NCBI RefSeq assembly: GCF_028714215.1
Contig: NZ_JAQTMS010000026.1
Coordinates: 1 to 64,000, forward strand
From: Rhodoferax sp.
GTDB lineage: Bacteria; Pseudomonadota; Gammaproteobacteria; Burkholderiales; Burkholderiaceae_C
Length of the DNA stretch: 64,000 nucleotides
Direction of reading: 5' to 3'
The position numbers were made by a program, and so were the translations under genes. Shown here piece after piece: positions 16,284 through 26,539 of the stretch (position 1 is its first letter; every line of letters starts with the position of its first letter). The notes under the pieces are model-generated. The model ran no database searches and was not told the origin of the DNA. It worked only from the letters and a program-made list of their open reading frames with translations.

Positions 16284-17366
16284 ATGGACGCACCCGTCAA
16301 AACCGTAAGCCCGGCCAGCAGTGAAAAAGCAAAAGCCCTGCAAGTGGCTCTGGCCCAGATTGAAAAACAGTTTGGCAAGGGCACCATCATGCGCCTGGGC
16401 GAGGGCGAGGTGATCGAAGACATCCAGGTGGTCTCCACGGGCTCCCTGGGTCTGGACATTGCCTTGGGGGTGGGCGGCTTGCCGCGTGGTCGCGTGGTTG
16501 AAATCTACGGCCCGGAATCAAGCGGCAAAACGACACTGACCTTGCAAGTGATCGCCGAGATGCAAAAAGTTGGCGGCCAATGCGCATTCATCGATGCCGA
16601 GCATGCACTGGACATTCAGTACGCCCAAAAGCTGGGCGTGAACCTGCAGGATTTGCTGATTTCCCAACCCGATACCGGCGAGCAAGCGCTGGAAATTGTC
16701 GACAGCCTGGTGCGCTCCGGCGCAGTCGACTTGATCGTGGTCGACTCGGTCGCGGCCCTGACGCCGAAAGCCGAGTTGGAGGGCGAAATGGGCGACTCCT
16801 TGCCCGGTCTGCAGGCCCGGTTGATGAGCCAGGCGCTGCGCAAACTCACGGCTCATATCAAGAAGACCAACTGCATGGTGATCTTCATCAACCAAATCCG
16901 CATGAAGATCGGCGTCATGTTCGGCAGCCCCGAGACCACCACCGGTGGCAATGCGCTCAAGTTCTACGCCTCGGTGCGGCTGGACATCCGCCGCACCGGC
17001 ACCATCAAGAAAGGCGATGACTCGATCGGCAATGAGACCAAGGTTAAGGTCGTCAAGAACAAGGTGGCGCCGCCGTTCAAAACCGCCGAGTTCGACATCT
17101 TGTTCGGCGAGGGCATCAGCCGCCACGGCGAGATCATCGATATGGGTGTAAACGCCAACATCCTGGACAAGTCGGGCGCCTGGTACGCCTACAACGGCGA
17201 AAAAATCGGCCAGGGCCGCGACAATGCCCGTGAATTCCTGCGCGAAAACCCGGAGTTGTCGCATGAAATTGAAAACAAGGTGCGTGCTTCGCTGGGCATT
17301 CCTTTGTTACCAAGTCTGGCGGAGCCCGATGCGAAGGCCAAACCAGCTGCCAAAAAAGCGGCTTAA
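16284..17366 (+). CDS. recA: Recombinase RecA
   Basis: ATP-dependent recombinase that forms filaments on single-stranded DNA, drives strand exchange, and triggers LexA self-cleavage. The 360 residues match the normal length. Walker A is GPESSGKT (76-83). The block [20 protein letters not shown] and the loop [12 protein letters not shown] are diagnostic. The C-terminal tail is Lys/Ala-rich rather than strongly acidic. The ATG at 16284 follows AAGGAG; an in-frame start 17 codons earlier lacks a ribosome site and overlaps the leader. recX follows 28 bases later, and the LexA box upstream indicates SOS control. Confidence 0.98.
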   Translation: MDAPVKTVSPASSEKAKALQVALAQIEKQFGKGTIMRLGEGEVIEDIQVVSTGSLGLDIALGVGGLPRGRVVEIYGPESSGKTTLTLQVIAEMQKVGGQCAFIDAEHALDIQYAQKLGVNLQDLLISQPDTGEQALEIVDSLVRSGAVDLIVVDSVAALTPKAELEGEMGDSLPGLQARLMSQALRKLTAHIKKTNCMVIFINQIRMKIGVMFGSPETTTGGNALKFYASVRLDIRRTGTIKKGDDSIGNETKVKVVKNKVAPPFKTAEFDILFGEGISRHGEIIDMGVNANILDKSGAWYAYNGEKIGQGRDNAREFLRENPELSHEIENKVRASLGIPLLPSLAEPDAKAKPAAKKAA

Positions 17367-17394
17367 CCCCTCTTGAGCCAGCCCGCAGCCTCCC

Positions 17395-17838
17395 ATGTCG
17401 TTTGCCCAGCCTTCCCTTAAAGGCCGTGCCTTGCGGTTGCTGAGCGGCCGCGAATATTCACGGGCTGAACTTGAACGCAAGCTTGAGAGCTTTGAAACAG
17501 AGCCTGGCGCACTGGCCCGGGTGCTGGACGAGCTACAGGTCAAAGGCTTTATCAGCGAACAACGGGTCATCGAATCGGTGCTGCATCGCCGCGCTGACAG
17601 GTTGGGCACAACGCGCATCAAGCAGGAGTTGCTGGGCAAAGGCCTGGACTCCGAGGCGGTTGCCCAAGCGCTGGTCGGCTTGCAGGCCAACGAGCGCGAG
17701 CGGGCGCTGGAGGTCTGGCGCAAAAAATTCGGTGAGCCGCCGGCCGATGCCCAGGCAGCCGCCAGGCAAATGCGCTTCCTTGCTGCGCGCGGATTTGGCG
17801 CGGACGCGATCCGTCGCGTGGTCAAAGTCCCAGCATGA
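17395..17838 (+). CDS. recX: RecA regulator RecX
   Basis: A 147-residue all-helical protein of the RecX family, which limits RecA filament growth and its ATPase. The three-helix repeats are visible: [20 protein letters not shown], then [19 protein letters not shown] and the C-terminal [17 protein letters not shown]. It follows recA by 28 bases and is probably made from SOS read-through. Its last 17 bases overlap the end of argC on the opposite strand, so neither gene can have a terminator of its own there. Confidence 0.93.
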   Translation: MSFAQPSLKGRALRLLSGREYSRAELERKLESFETEPGALARVLDELQVKGFISEQRVIESVLHRRADRLGTTRIKQELLGKGLDSEAVAQALVGLQANERERALEVWRKKFGEPPADAQAAARQMRFLAARGFGADAIRRVVKVPA

Positions 17839-18745
17839 GCTTGAGGTTTTGCACCGCCGCGCCGCTGGCACCTTTGCCCAGGTTGTCCAGGCGCGCAACC
17901 AGCACGGCCTGACGCAAGGGCTCGTTGGTAAACACCCGCAACTCCATCTTGTTGGTGTCATTGAGTGCCAGCGCATCCAGCCGACCGTTCTCAGTGGGCG
18001 CTTCCACCGTGACCCATTCACTGCCCTTATAGTGGGCCAGCAGTGCGTTATGCAAGTCGACACCTCTGGGTTTGGCCGGCAGGGCATCAAGGTGCAGCGG
18101 CAACAGGACCAACAAACCCTGACGGAAATTGCCGACGGACGGAACAAAGATCGGCCGCCGCGTCAAGCCGCCATGTTTCATGATCTCTGGTACATGCTTG
18201 TGGGCCAGTCCCAGGCCATAGATCTCGAACAAGGGAGCCGTACCGGCTTCATAAGCCTCGATCATGCTGCGCCCGCCGCCAGAGTAGCCGCTGGTTGAAG
18301 TCAGGGTAACGGGGAAATCGGAAGGCAAAAGCCCCGTATCCACCAAAGGACGCAGCAGGGCAATGGCCCCGGTGGCGTGGCAGCCCGGATTGCTGACCCG
18401 GCGCGCATCGGCCACGGCCTGGCGCTGGCCGGGTGTCAATTCAGGGAAGCCGAGGACCCAGTCTGGTGCCGTGCGGTGGGCCGTGGAGGCGTCGATGATC
18501 TTGGGGCCAGCTTGGCCAGTGGCCTCTTCCAATGCATCAATCATTGCCACGGATTCAACGGCCGCCTGATCGTGCAGGCAAAGCACCACCAGGTCGACTT
18601 GTGACATCAGGTCACGCTTGGCCGCCGCATTTTTGCGCAACTCGGGTGCAATGCTGACCAGCTCAATGCCGGGCATGCCTTGCAAACGCTCCCGAATCTG
18701 AAGTCCGGTGGTGCCGGCTTCGCCGTCGATGAATATCTTGTGCAT
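17822..18745 (-). CDS. argC: N-acetyl-gamma-glutamyl-phosphate reductase, short type
   Basis: NADPH-dependent enzyme of arginine synthesis that reduces N-acetylglutamyl phosphate to the semialdehyde. The 307 residues match the shorter type-2 ArgC rather than the roughly 340-residue type. Seen are the N-terminal nucleotide-binding [14 protein letters not shown], the catalytic Cys122 in [10 protein letters not shown], and [14 protein letters not shown]. The gene is alone on the minus strand, divergent from sucC across a 254-base gap that holds promoters but no gene I can see, and it overlaps recX by 17 bases at the 3' end. Confidence 0.95.
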   Translation of the reverse strand: MHKIFIDGEAGTTGLQIRERLQGMPGIELVSIAPELRKNAAAKRDLMSQVDLVVLCLHDQAAVESVAMIDALEEATGQAGPKIIDASTAHRTAPDWVLGFPELTPGQRQAVADARRVSNPGCHATGAIALLRPLVDTGLLPSDFPVTLTSTSGYSGGGRSMIEAYEAGTAPLFEIYGLGLAHKHVPEIMKHGGLTRRPIFVPSVGNFRQGLLVLLPLHLDALPAKPRGVDLHNALLAHYKGSEWVTVEAPTENGRLDALALNDTNKMELRVFTNEPLRQAVLVARLDNLGKGASGAAVQNLKLMLGL

Positions 18746-18999
18746 GGACTGGCTCCCGATCGGCGTAGGTTGAAATGCGGTGTAAGACTGGTAAAAGTTT
18801 GGTGCGTTGCAGCATGATACAGTCCGAATCCGTGTTGTCCAGTGCCTGCCGCAATGCCTTCAAGTTTGCGACAGGTCAAGAATCATCCACTCCTGAGCCG
18901 CGCGGGACAAACGGTGGCCCAGCCAGCCCTGCCCTCAACTTAGAATGAAACTTTGTGGGAAAGACCTTCAGCTCTGTCCCCACCTGATTAGGAAACTTT

Positions 19000-20163
<1,164 letters not shown>

Positions 20164-20232
20164 AACCTTGCGGGACGGACCGCAGTCTGCGCAGCGAACA
20201 AGCCCTGTCCCCAACCGACCAAGAAGTGAATC

Positions 20233-21126
20233 ATGTCCATCCTCATCAATAAAGACACCAAAGTCATCACCCAGGGCATTACCGGCAAGACCGGTCAATT
20301 CCACACCGAGAAGTGCCAGGAATACGCCAACGGTAAAAACTGTTTCGTGGCCGGGGTGAACCCGAAAAAGGCCGGCGAGTCGATCTTCAATATCCCGATT
20401 TACGCCTCGGTCAAGGAAGCGGCCAGGCAAACCGGCGCCACCGTGTCGGTCATCTACGTGCCGCCGGCCGGCGCGGCCGCGGCCATCTGGGAAGCCGTTG
20501 AGGCCGACCTGGACCTGACGATTTGCATCACGGAAGGCATTCCGGTGCGCGACATGCTCGAAGTGCGCAACAAAATGCGCGCCCGTGAAGCCGCTGGCGG
20601 CAAGAAGACCTTGCTGCTAGGCCCCAACTGCCCCGGTTTGATTACGCCGGACGAAATCAAGATCGGCATCATGCCCGGTCACATTCACCGCAAGGGTCGT
20701 ATCGGTGTGGTCAGTCGCTCCGGTACCCTGACCTACGAAGCGGTGGCCCAGCTCACCGAGATCGGCTTGGGCCAGTCGACTGCCGTCGGCATTGGCGGCG
20801 ACCCCATCAACGGCCTGAAGCACATCGACATCATGCAAGCCTTCAACAACGATCCGGACACCGACGCCGTCATCATGATTGGTGAAATCGGCGGTCCGGA
20901 CGAAGCCGACGCGGCGCGCTGGTGCAAAGCCAACATGAAAAAACCCATCGTCGGCTTTATCGCCGGCGTGACGGCACCGGCGGGCAAACGCATGGGACAC
21001 GCCGGCGCCTTGATCTCCGGAGGTGCCGACACGGCCGATGCCAAACTGGCGGTGATGGAGGAGTGCGGGTTCAAGATCACGCGCAATCCCTCCGAAATGG
21101 CCAAGTTGTTGAAGGCCCTGCTGTAG
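20233..21126 (+). CDS. sucD: Succinyl-CoA synthetase alpha subunit
   Basis: CoA-binding subunit carrying the phosphohistidine intermediate, which lies in [14 protein letters not shown]. Length 297 residues is near the norm. The N-terminal Rossmann region shows [12 protein letters not shown] and [12 protein letters not shown]. It is co-transcribed with sucC. A strong hairpin at 21183-21219 lies between its stop and the next gene, terC, and may limit read-through. Confidence 0.98.
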   Translation: MSILINKDTKVITQGITGKTGQFHTEKCQEYANGKNCFVAGVNPKKAGESIFNIPIYASVKEAARQTGATVSVIYVPPAGAAAAIWEAVEADLDLTICITEGIPVRDMLEVRNKMRAREAAGGKKTLLLGPNCPGLITPDEIKIGIMPGHIHRKGRIGVVSRSGTLTYEAVAQLTEIGLGQSTAVGIGGDPINGLKHIDIMQAFNNDPDTDAVIMIGEIGGPDEADAARWCKANMKKPIVGFIAGVTAPAGKRMGHAGALISGGADTADAKLAVMEECGFKITRNPSEMAKLLKALL

Positions 21127-21182
21127 GCAAGAGACGGACCAGCGGGCGGTCAAGAGGCCGTTACACTTGCGAACCGACAGGT

Positions 21183-21219
21183 AAGAAGCGCTCCAAACAC
21201 CGTGTTTTGGGCGCTTCTT
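21183..21219 (+). terminator. Strong hairpin after sucD, without a U-tract
   Basis: AAGAAGCGC (21183-21191) pairs perfectly with GCGCTTCTT (21211-21219), and the interior CCAAACAC/GTGTTTTGG extends the stem with one bulge. No run of U follows, so it may be an attenuator, an RNA-processing or mRNA-stabilising site rather than a classical terminator. It lies 57 bases past sucD and 26 bases before terC. Confidence 0.5.
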
Positions 21220-21244
21220 GCATTGGCAACACAGGAGAGCGTGG

Positions 21245-21937
21245 ATGGAATTGCTGCAAAGTGTCGACTTTTGGATTGGTCTGCTCAAGATTGTCTGGAT
21301 CAATATCATTTTGTCGGGCGACAACGCGGTAGTGATAGCACTGGCGGCCCGTTCCTTGCCGCCCGACCAACAAAAAAAGGCAATTTTCTGGGGCTCCGGT
21401 GCCGCCGTGGTGTTGCGTATCGCCTTGACCGTGGTTGCCGCCAAATTGCTGCAATTGTCATTTCTGCAAATCGTCGGCGGACTGCTGCTGTTGTGGATTG
21501 GCGTTCAATTGCTTAGCGAAGAGGAAGAGGGGGAAGGGCACGCGAAAGAAACCGGCAGCCTGCTGGCGGCGGTGCGCACCATCCTGATTGCCGACCTCGT
21601 GATGAGCCTGGACAACGTCATCGCGGTGGCAGCGGCGGCCAAAGGCAGCATGCTGTTGCTGATATTGGGCCTGGCCATCAGCATTCCGCTGGTGATTTTC
21701 GGCAGTACGCTGATGATCCGGCTGATGGAGCGTTTCCCCATCATCGTAACGCTGGGGGCTGCGCTGATTGGCTGGGTCGGGGGCGAAACCATCGTCAGCG
21801 ACGTGGCTTTAAGAGGGCTGACCTCCGGCAATCCCTGGCTGCATTACGCCGGCGCGGCAACGGGTGCTGTCTTGGTGCTGGGCTTGGGGCGAGCGCTCCA
21901 GCGGCGCCATGCCACGGCCCCTCAGACAGGTAGCTGA
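21245..21937 (+). CDS. TerC-family integral membrane protein
   Basis: A 230-residue protein with about seven membrane segments. The family motifs are intact: the first (SGDNAVVIALAARSLP) and the second (DLVMSLDNVIAVAAAA) carry the paired acidic and Asn residues thought to bind metal. TerC/YkoY proteins are linked to manganese export and metal loading of exported proteins in several bacteria; tellurite resistance is only one phenotype. The ATG at 21245 follows CAGGAG. Its stop overlaps the phosphatase start by one base (TGATG), so the two are coupled, which is unusual company for TerC. Confidence 0.9.
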   Translation: MELLQSVDFWIGLLKIVWINIILSGDNAVVIALAARSLPPDQQKKAIFWGSGAAVVLRIALTVVAAKLLQLSFLQIVGGLLLLWIGVQLLSEEEEGEGHAKETGSLLAAVRTILIADLVMSLDNVIAVAAAAKGSMLLLILGLAISIPLVIFGSTLMIRLMERFPIIVTLGAALIGWVGGETIVSDVALRGLTSGNPWLHYAGAATGAVLVLGLGRALQRRHATAPQTGS

Positions 21938-22725
21938 TGAATTACACCTTCTGTTCGCAAACCCATCCAGGCCGGGTCCGGGACAACAACGAGGATTCGG
22001 TGGTATTTGATGACGCCACCTACCTGGGCGTTTTGGCTGATGGCATGGGTGGTTACAACGCCGGCGAGGTTGCCAGCGGCATGGCCACCGCGTTCATCAA
22101 AACGGAGCTGAGCAAGTGGCTGTCCGAAGCTGGCGAGCAGGCCAGCATCCGTGAAGTCAGACGGGCTCTCGAAATTTGTGTTGACAACGCAAATCGTTCA
22201 ATTTTCATTGCTTCCCGCACAAACCCTCAGTACGCGGGCATGGGAACCACTTTGGTGGTGGGTGTTTTTCAAGCAGACCTGCTGGTATTGGGACATATCG
22301 GGGACTCCCGCTGCTATCGCCTGCGTGGCAACGAGTTGCTGCAGATCACCAAGGATCACTCGCTGCTGCAAGAGCAGATCGACGCCGGCTTGTTGACGCC
22401 CAGACAGGCGGCAATTTCTCCCCTCAGAAATCTGGTCACACGGGCCGTGGGCGTCGAAAATGAAGTGCAACTCGAAATCAACGAACATCGCGTGGAGGCC
22501 GGTGATATTTACTTGATGTGTTCGGATGGACTGTCCGACATGATGGAGGACACGGCGATTTCAAGCATCCTGCAAAATGGCTCGGCTTTGACTCAAATGG
22601 CCAACGAGTTGGTGTCCCAGGCGAATAAAAATGGCGGACGGGATAACATCACTGTGTTGCTGACGCAAGCCCACAGCGCGCCGGAGAAACGCGGTTTAAT
22701 ATCCAGATGGCTTGGAAAACAGTAA
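21937..22725 (+). CDS. PP2C-type serine/threonine protein phosphatase
   Basis: A 262-residue metal-dependent phosphatase of the PppA/Stp type, cytoplasmic. The metal-binding and catalytic blocks are all present: RDNNEDS near residue 20, LADGMGG near 38-44, GDSRCYRLR, MCSDGLSDM and GRDNITVLL at the C-terminal end. It would remove phosphate from Ser/Thr of target proteins. It is coupled to terC and followed 45 bases later by an FHA phosphopeptide-binding protein, so a phospho-signalling switch is likely. No cognate Ser/Thr kinase is found in the window. Confidence 0.94.
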   Translation: MNYTFCSQTHPGRVRDNNEDSVVFDDATYLGVLADGMGGYNAGEVASGMATAFIKTELSKWLSEAGEQASIREVRRALEICVDNANRSIFIASRTNPQYAGMGTTLVVGVFQADLLVLGHIGDSRCYRLRGNELLQITKDHSLLQEQIDAGLLTPRQAAISPLRNLVTRAVGVENEVQLEINEHRVEAGDIYLMCSDGLSDMMEDTAISSILQNGSALTQMANELVSQANKNGGRDNITVLLTQAHSAPEKRGLISRWLGKQ

Positions 22726-22770
22726 GCTCATGAGAACTTCAACCACTAGTTTCAGTATCAGGAGTCGGTC

Positions 22771-23361
22771 ATGCCCAAAGTGATTGTGTCGATCGACGGT
22801 GTTGTCATCAAGGAAGTCCAATTGACAAAGGACAGCACCAGCTTGGGTCGGCGACCCTATAACGATATCGTGATTGACAATCTGGCCGTCAGTGGCGAGC
22901 ACGCCGTATTGCAGATGGCGGGTGGCGAGGTCTATCTGGAAGACCTTAACAGTACCAATGGCACTTACGTCAACGGCAAGGCCACCAAGAGGCAGTTGCT
23001 TCGGGATGGGGACACCATAGAGGTCGGCAAATATCAAATCCAGTTTGTCAACGAAGCGGCCGAAGACAGTGCCGCCTCCCTGACGGGCGAGGCAGCGGAC
23101 CTCCAGGCGGCGATCAAGGTCCTGTCAGGTGCCGCGGCAGGCCGGCAGGTGCCCTTGACCAAGGAAGTAACCACCATCGGAAAACCGGGTGTCGCAGTTG
23201 CCGCGATTACCCGTCGCCAGCGCAGTTTTGTGGTCCACCATGTCGAAGGCGCGGGCCGCCCGGCGCTCAACGGGATTCCCATCGGGGCCGAGCCGATGCC
23301 CTTGAAAAGCGGCGACCTGATCGAACTGGCAGGTACCCAGATGCAATTCATCCAGACCTGA
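22771..23361 (+). CDS. FHA-domain protein with a second degenerate FHA-like half
   Basis: A 196-residue protein. Residues about 5-90 form a standard FHA phosphothreonine-binding domain: LGRRPYNDIVID, then SGEHAVL and LNSTNGTYVNG with the conserved Gly-Arg, Ser, His and Asn. Residues about 112-196 look like a second FHA fold (LSGAAAGRQVPLTKEVTTIG ... ALNGIPI ... LKSGDLIEL), but the Ser-x-x-His pair is replaced, so binding there is doubtful. An AGGAG site precedes the ATG. It lies between a PP2C phosphatase and a pilus-type ATPase, a natural adaptor position. Confidence 0.9.
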   Translation: MPKVIVSIDGVVIKEVQLTKDSTSLGRRPYNDIVIDNLAVSGEHAVLQMAGGEVYLEDLNSTNGTYVNGKATKRQLLRDGDTIEVGKYQIQFVNEAAEDSAASLTGEAADLQAAIKVLSGAAAGRQVPLTKEVTTIGKPGVAVAAITRRQRSFVVHHVEGAGRPALNGIPIGAEPMPLKSGDLIELAGTQMQFIQT

Positions 23362-23413
23362 TTTACCGTGCACACCACCTTCGCTGTTTGCGCACGCGTC
23401 AGGAGTTTGCGTC

Positions 23414-25834
23414 ATGGGTGAAGCAATAAAGTCCCCGGTGTTGCAGAGCAATCCCAGGAACACATCTTCCGAGACTGGAACTTCGCCTGCCGATAAGCAG
23501 GGTATGACGTTTGAAGCTTTTTTTTACAAGCAGCTTCAACAGGTAACCGCCCGCATTCACGAAACCGACAACCTTGAGCAGATCATGCTGGAGGCGAGTC
23601 AGGATATCTGCAAGCTGTTCAATGCCGAACGACTGACTCTCTATGCCGTCAACGAAGACCAGACCGCCATCGTCTCCAAGGTCAAGACCGGCCTCAAGAG
23701 CAGTCGCGAACTCAAGCTGCCGATCACGCCCCAGAGCATTGCCGGCTACGTCGCCTTTAGCAAGCAGTTGCTCAACCTTTCGGACGTTTACGACGACCAG
23801 GCACTGAAAAAAATCCATCCGGCACTCACCTTTCTGAAGGAGGTGGACCATCGCTCAGGCTATCGAACCCGTCAGATGCTGGTAGCCCCGATTCTTGAAG
23901 GCGGCACGCTGCATGGCGTGTTGCAGGTCATCAACAACAAAAGCAACCAACCCTTCAACGAGCTCGAAGTCGAGGGTGTTTCGCAACTTTGCAAAACGCT
24001 GGCGGTCGCCATTCGGCAACGCGTCCAGAAGGCGGCCGAGAATGCCCGGCGCAAGGCCACCAAGTACGATGGCTTGGTGGCTGATGGTGTCATGACGGCG
24101 GACGAACTTGCGCAATGCCTGCTGGCGGCACGCAACGAAGACATACCGGTGGAGCAACTTCTGATCACCCGTTACAAGGTTCACCCGGCACAAATTGGTC
24201 CCTCGTTGGCCAAGTTTTTTGGTGTGCCCTATGAACCGCTCAACCCGGGTCGCATTCGCTCGGAAATGCTTCATGGTTCGCTCAAACGCGAGTTCATCGA
24301 AGAGCAGGGCTGGATTCCGCTGGAAGAGTCGCCGGAGGGCCTGGTCGTCATGTGCCTGGACCCGGAAGCGACGCGCAACGCCCGGGTGGTACCGCAAGTT
24401 TTTCCCCGCATCACCCGCTTTGCCTACCGGGTCACCACCCAGATCGAGTTTGCGGAAACGTTGGGACAAATATTTGGCGTCGGGGTAGAGGGTGGTTCGA
24501 TCGACGAATTGCTGGCCGACATGGATGTTGGTGCGCTCGATGATGGCAGCAACGACGACTCGCTGGAATCGGCGGCGGCCGACAACGAACTGGTCAAGTT
24601 CGTCAACAAGGTCATCATCGATGCCTACCAGCAAAAGGCCTCCGACATTCACATCGAGCCGATGCCGGGCAAACTCAAGACCGGCATCCGGCTTCGCATT
24701 GACGGCACCCTGCAACCCTATGTCGAAGTGCCGGCGCATTTTCGCCAGGCCATGGTGACCCGTCTGAAGATCATGTGCGACCTCGACATTTCAGAGCGTC
24801 GCAAGCCGCAGGACGGCAAGATCAAGTTCAAGAAATATGGCCCGCTGGACATCGAACTGCGGGTTGCCACCATTCCGTCCGCCGGTGGCGTGGAAGACGT
24901 GGTGATGCGTATCTTGGCTGCCGGCGAGCCGATTCCGCTGGACAAGCTGGGCTTGACCCCGCACAACAAGGAGCGGGTCATTCGCACCATTGAGCGACCC
25001 TATGGCTTGTTCTATGTGTGCGGCCCCACCGGCTCCGGCAAGACCACCACGCTGCACTCCATCCTGAAGCACCTGAATACGCCGGAAACCAAAATCTGGA
25101 CGGCTGAAGACCCGGTGGAAATCACGCAAAAAGGTTTGCGCCAGGTCCAGATCAACCGCAAGGCCGGCATTGACTTCGCGCTCGTCATGCGGGCTTTTTT
25201 GCGGGCCGATCCCGACATCATCATGGTCGGCGAATCCAGAGACAAGGAAACGGTGGCGATGGGTGTGGAGGCCTCGCTCACCGGTCACCTGGTGTTCTCG
25301 ACCCTGCACACCAACTCGGCACCCGAGTCCATCACGCGCCTGCTGGACATGGGCATGGACCCCTTCAACTTTGCCGATGCGCTATTGGGTATTCTGGCGC
25401 AGCGGCTGGCCAAGAAGCTGTGCGATTGCAAGGAATCCTATGTGCCTGATGCGGAGGAATTGCGCCTTTTTGCAATCGAATATTCCGAAGAACTCCGACA
25501 CTCGGCGGCCTGGGTCGCTGACTATGAAGGCGAAATCAAGAAATTGATCGAGGGCTGGCACAAGACTTACGCTCAGGACGGCCAACTCAGGTTTTACCGC
25601 CACGTGGGTTGCGACAAGTGCAATAAAACCGGCTACAAAGGCCGCGTCGGTCTGCACGAACTGCTGATCGCCTCGGACGACATCAAAAAACTCATCCAGG
25701 AGCGTGCCCGCGTGGCTGAGATTTTTGCCGCCGCAGTGGAAGGCGGTATGCGCACCCTGAAGATGGACGGCATGGAAAAGATCATGATGGGCCTGACCGA
25801 CATCAAGATGGTCAGATCGGTTTGCATCAAATAG
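23414..25834 (+). CDS. GAF-domain PilB/GspE-type secretion ATPase
   Basis: An 806-residue AAA-like ATPase of the type II/IV secretion and pilus-assembly family. It has a GAF domain near 45-205 that PilB itself lacks, an N-terminal MshEN/T2SSE-like domain (about 225-360), an acidic linker (365-390), and the ATPase domain. Walker A is GPTGSGKTTTL (537-547), the Asp/His boxes are intact, and Walker B is DIIMVGESRD. The zinc-binding cysteines (KLCDCKE, CDKCNKTG) are present. The GAF domain suggests control by a small ligand or partner. It follows PP2C and FHA genes and precedes a pilin gene. A core pilus PilB may lie elsewhere. Confidence 0.92.
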   Translation: MGEAIKSPVLQSNPRNTSSETGTSPADKQGMTFEAFFYKQLQQVTARIHETDNLEQIMLEASQDICKLFNAERLTLYAVNEDQTAIVSKVKTGLKSSRELKLPITPQSIAGYVAFSKQLLNLSDVYDDQALKKIHPALTFLKEVDHRSGYRTRQMLVAPILEGGTLHGVLQVINNKSNQPFNELEVEGVSQLCKTLAVAIRQRVQKAAENARRKATKYDGLVADGVMTADELAQCLLAARNEDIPVEQLLITRYKVHPAQIGPSLAKFFGVPYEPLNPGRIRSEMLHGSLKREFIEEQGWIPLEESPEGLVVMCLDPEATRNARVVPQVFPRITRFAYRVTTQIEFAETLGQIFGVGVEGGSIDELLADMDVGALDDGSNDDSLESAAADNELVKFVNKVIIDAYQQKASDIHIEPMPGKLKTGIRLRIDGTLQPYVEVPAHFRQAMVTRLKIMCDLDISERRKPQDGKIKFKKYGPLDIELRVATIPSAGGVEDVVMRILAAGEPIPLDKLGLTPHNKERVIRTIERPYGLFYVCGPTGSGKTTTLHSILKHLNTPETKIWTAEDPVEITQKGLRQVQINRKAGIDFALVMRAFLRADPDIIMVGESRDKETVAMGVEASLTGHLVFSTLHTNSAPESITRLLDMGMDPFNFADALLGILAQRLAKKLCDCKESYVPDAEELRLFAIEYSEELRHSAAWVADYEGEIKKLIEGWHKTYAQDGQLRFYRHVGCDKCNKTGYKGRVGLHELLIASDDIKKLIQERARVAEIFAAAVEGGMRTLKMDGMEKIMMGLTDIKMVRSVCIK

Positions 25835-25849
25835 CCACCGATGCTTGGC

Positions 25850-25881
25850 GACAAAAGTGTCAGCCGTGACAAATTTTGTCA
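25850..25881. promoter_or_regulatory. Two GACA/TGTC palindromes upstream of the pilin gene
   Basis: GACAAAAGTGTC (25850-25861) and the 15-base palindrome TGACAAATTTTGTCA (25867-25881) lie 73-119 bases upstream of the sigma-54-like site. In Pseudomonas, PilR binds repeated (C/G)TGTC motifs in this kind of position, so these are candidate activator sites. Confidence 0.45.
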
Positions 25882-25953
25882 GTTTATGCGCCTCATTTCT
25901 TCGGATTTCCCAAATTCCGTCGCAAAACAAGCCTATTCGCCAGCAAAAATGGA

Positions 25954-25969
25954 TGGCATGAAATCTGCT
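25954..25969 (+). promoter_or_regulatory. Sigma-54-type promoter of the pilin gene
   Basis: TGGCATGAAATCTGCT fits the -24/-12 consensus, with GG and GC separated by exactly ten bases. It lies 51 bases before the pilin ATG. Pilin genes of many gram-negative bacteria use RpoN with the PilSR system, which supports the call. Confidence 0.65.
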
Positions 25970-26019
25970 TTTAACCCCTGTCCCGTCATTGGTTTTTGTT
26001 GTTAACTAAGGAGCTATTT

Positions 26020-26436
26020 ATGAAGCGTTCTATGCAAAAGGGTTTTACCCTGATCGAATTGATGATCGTGGTTGCGATCATCGGCATTTTGGCGGCGGTG
26101 GCTTTGCCAGCTTATCAGGATTACACCACCCGGGCCAAGGTGACTGAGGTGATTCTTGCCGCGTCTGGTGCAAAGACATCGATCACGGAAGCGGCGGCCA
26201 GCTATGGCGCATTGCCTGCCGCCGGCACTGTTTCAGTGGCCATTAATAGCCAGGTTTCCAAATACGTCAGCGGTGTCGCGTGGGACGGAACGAATATTAC
26301 CGCCACGGCCACGGGTGATACGAACATTAGCACCAGCACCATTACCCTGAAGGCTGTCTTGACCAGCGGTCAAATTGCTTGGACTTGCAGCGGCACGATT
26401 CCGGCAAAATACCGTCCGGCAAGCTGCCAGGGTTGA
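26020..26436 (+). CDS. pilA: Type IV major-pilin-like protein
   Basis: A 138-residue type IVa pilin precursor. The short leader MKRSMQKG ends in Gly8, cut by PilD before Phe9, and the mature start [20 protein letters not shown] carries the essential Glu5. The C-terminal half has a disulfide pair, C123 and C136, that encloses the D-region. The ATG at 26020 follows AAGGAG. Mature pilin assembles into a surface fibre for adhesion, twitching or DNA uptake. It sits between a pilus-type ATPase and an oligosaccharyltransferase, and has its own sigma-54-like promoter and a strong terminator, so it is probably a separate, highly expressed transcript. Confidence 0.95.
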   Translation: MKRSMQKGFTLIELMIVVAIIGILAAVALPAYQDYTTRAKVTEVILAASGAKTSITEAAASYGALPAAGTVSVAINSQVSKYVSGVAWDGTNITATATGDTNISTSTITLKAVLTSGQIAWTCSGTIPAKYRPASCQG

Positions 26437-26464
26437 TTTGTAGAGTTGAAGATACTTACTTCTA

Positions 26465-26492
26465 AAAAGAGGCCCTTCCGGGGCCTTTTTTT
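26465..26492 (+). terminator. Intrinsic terminator after the pilin gene
   Basis: AGGCCC (26470-26475) and GGGCCT (26481-26486) form a GC-rich stem around a 5-base loop, followed by a run of T to 26492. It lies 34 bases past the pilin stop and separates it from the oligosaccharyltransferase gene. Confidence 0.85.
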
Positions 26493-26539
26493 ATATACTT
26501 TAAATTCTTTTGCCCCTTTGGTTTTGATCCGTTGATGTG

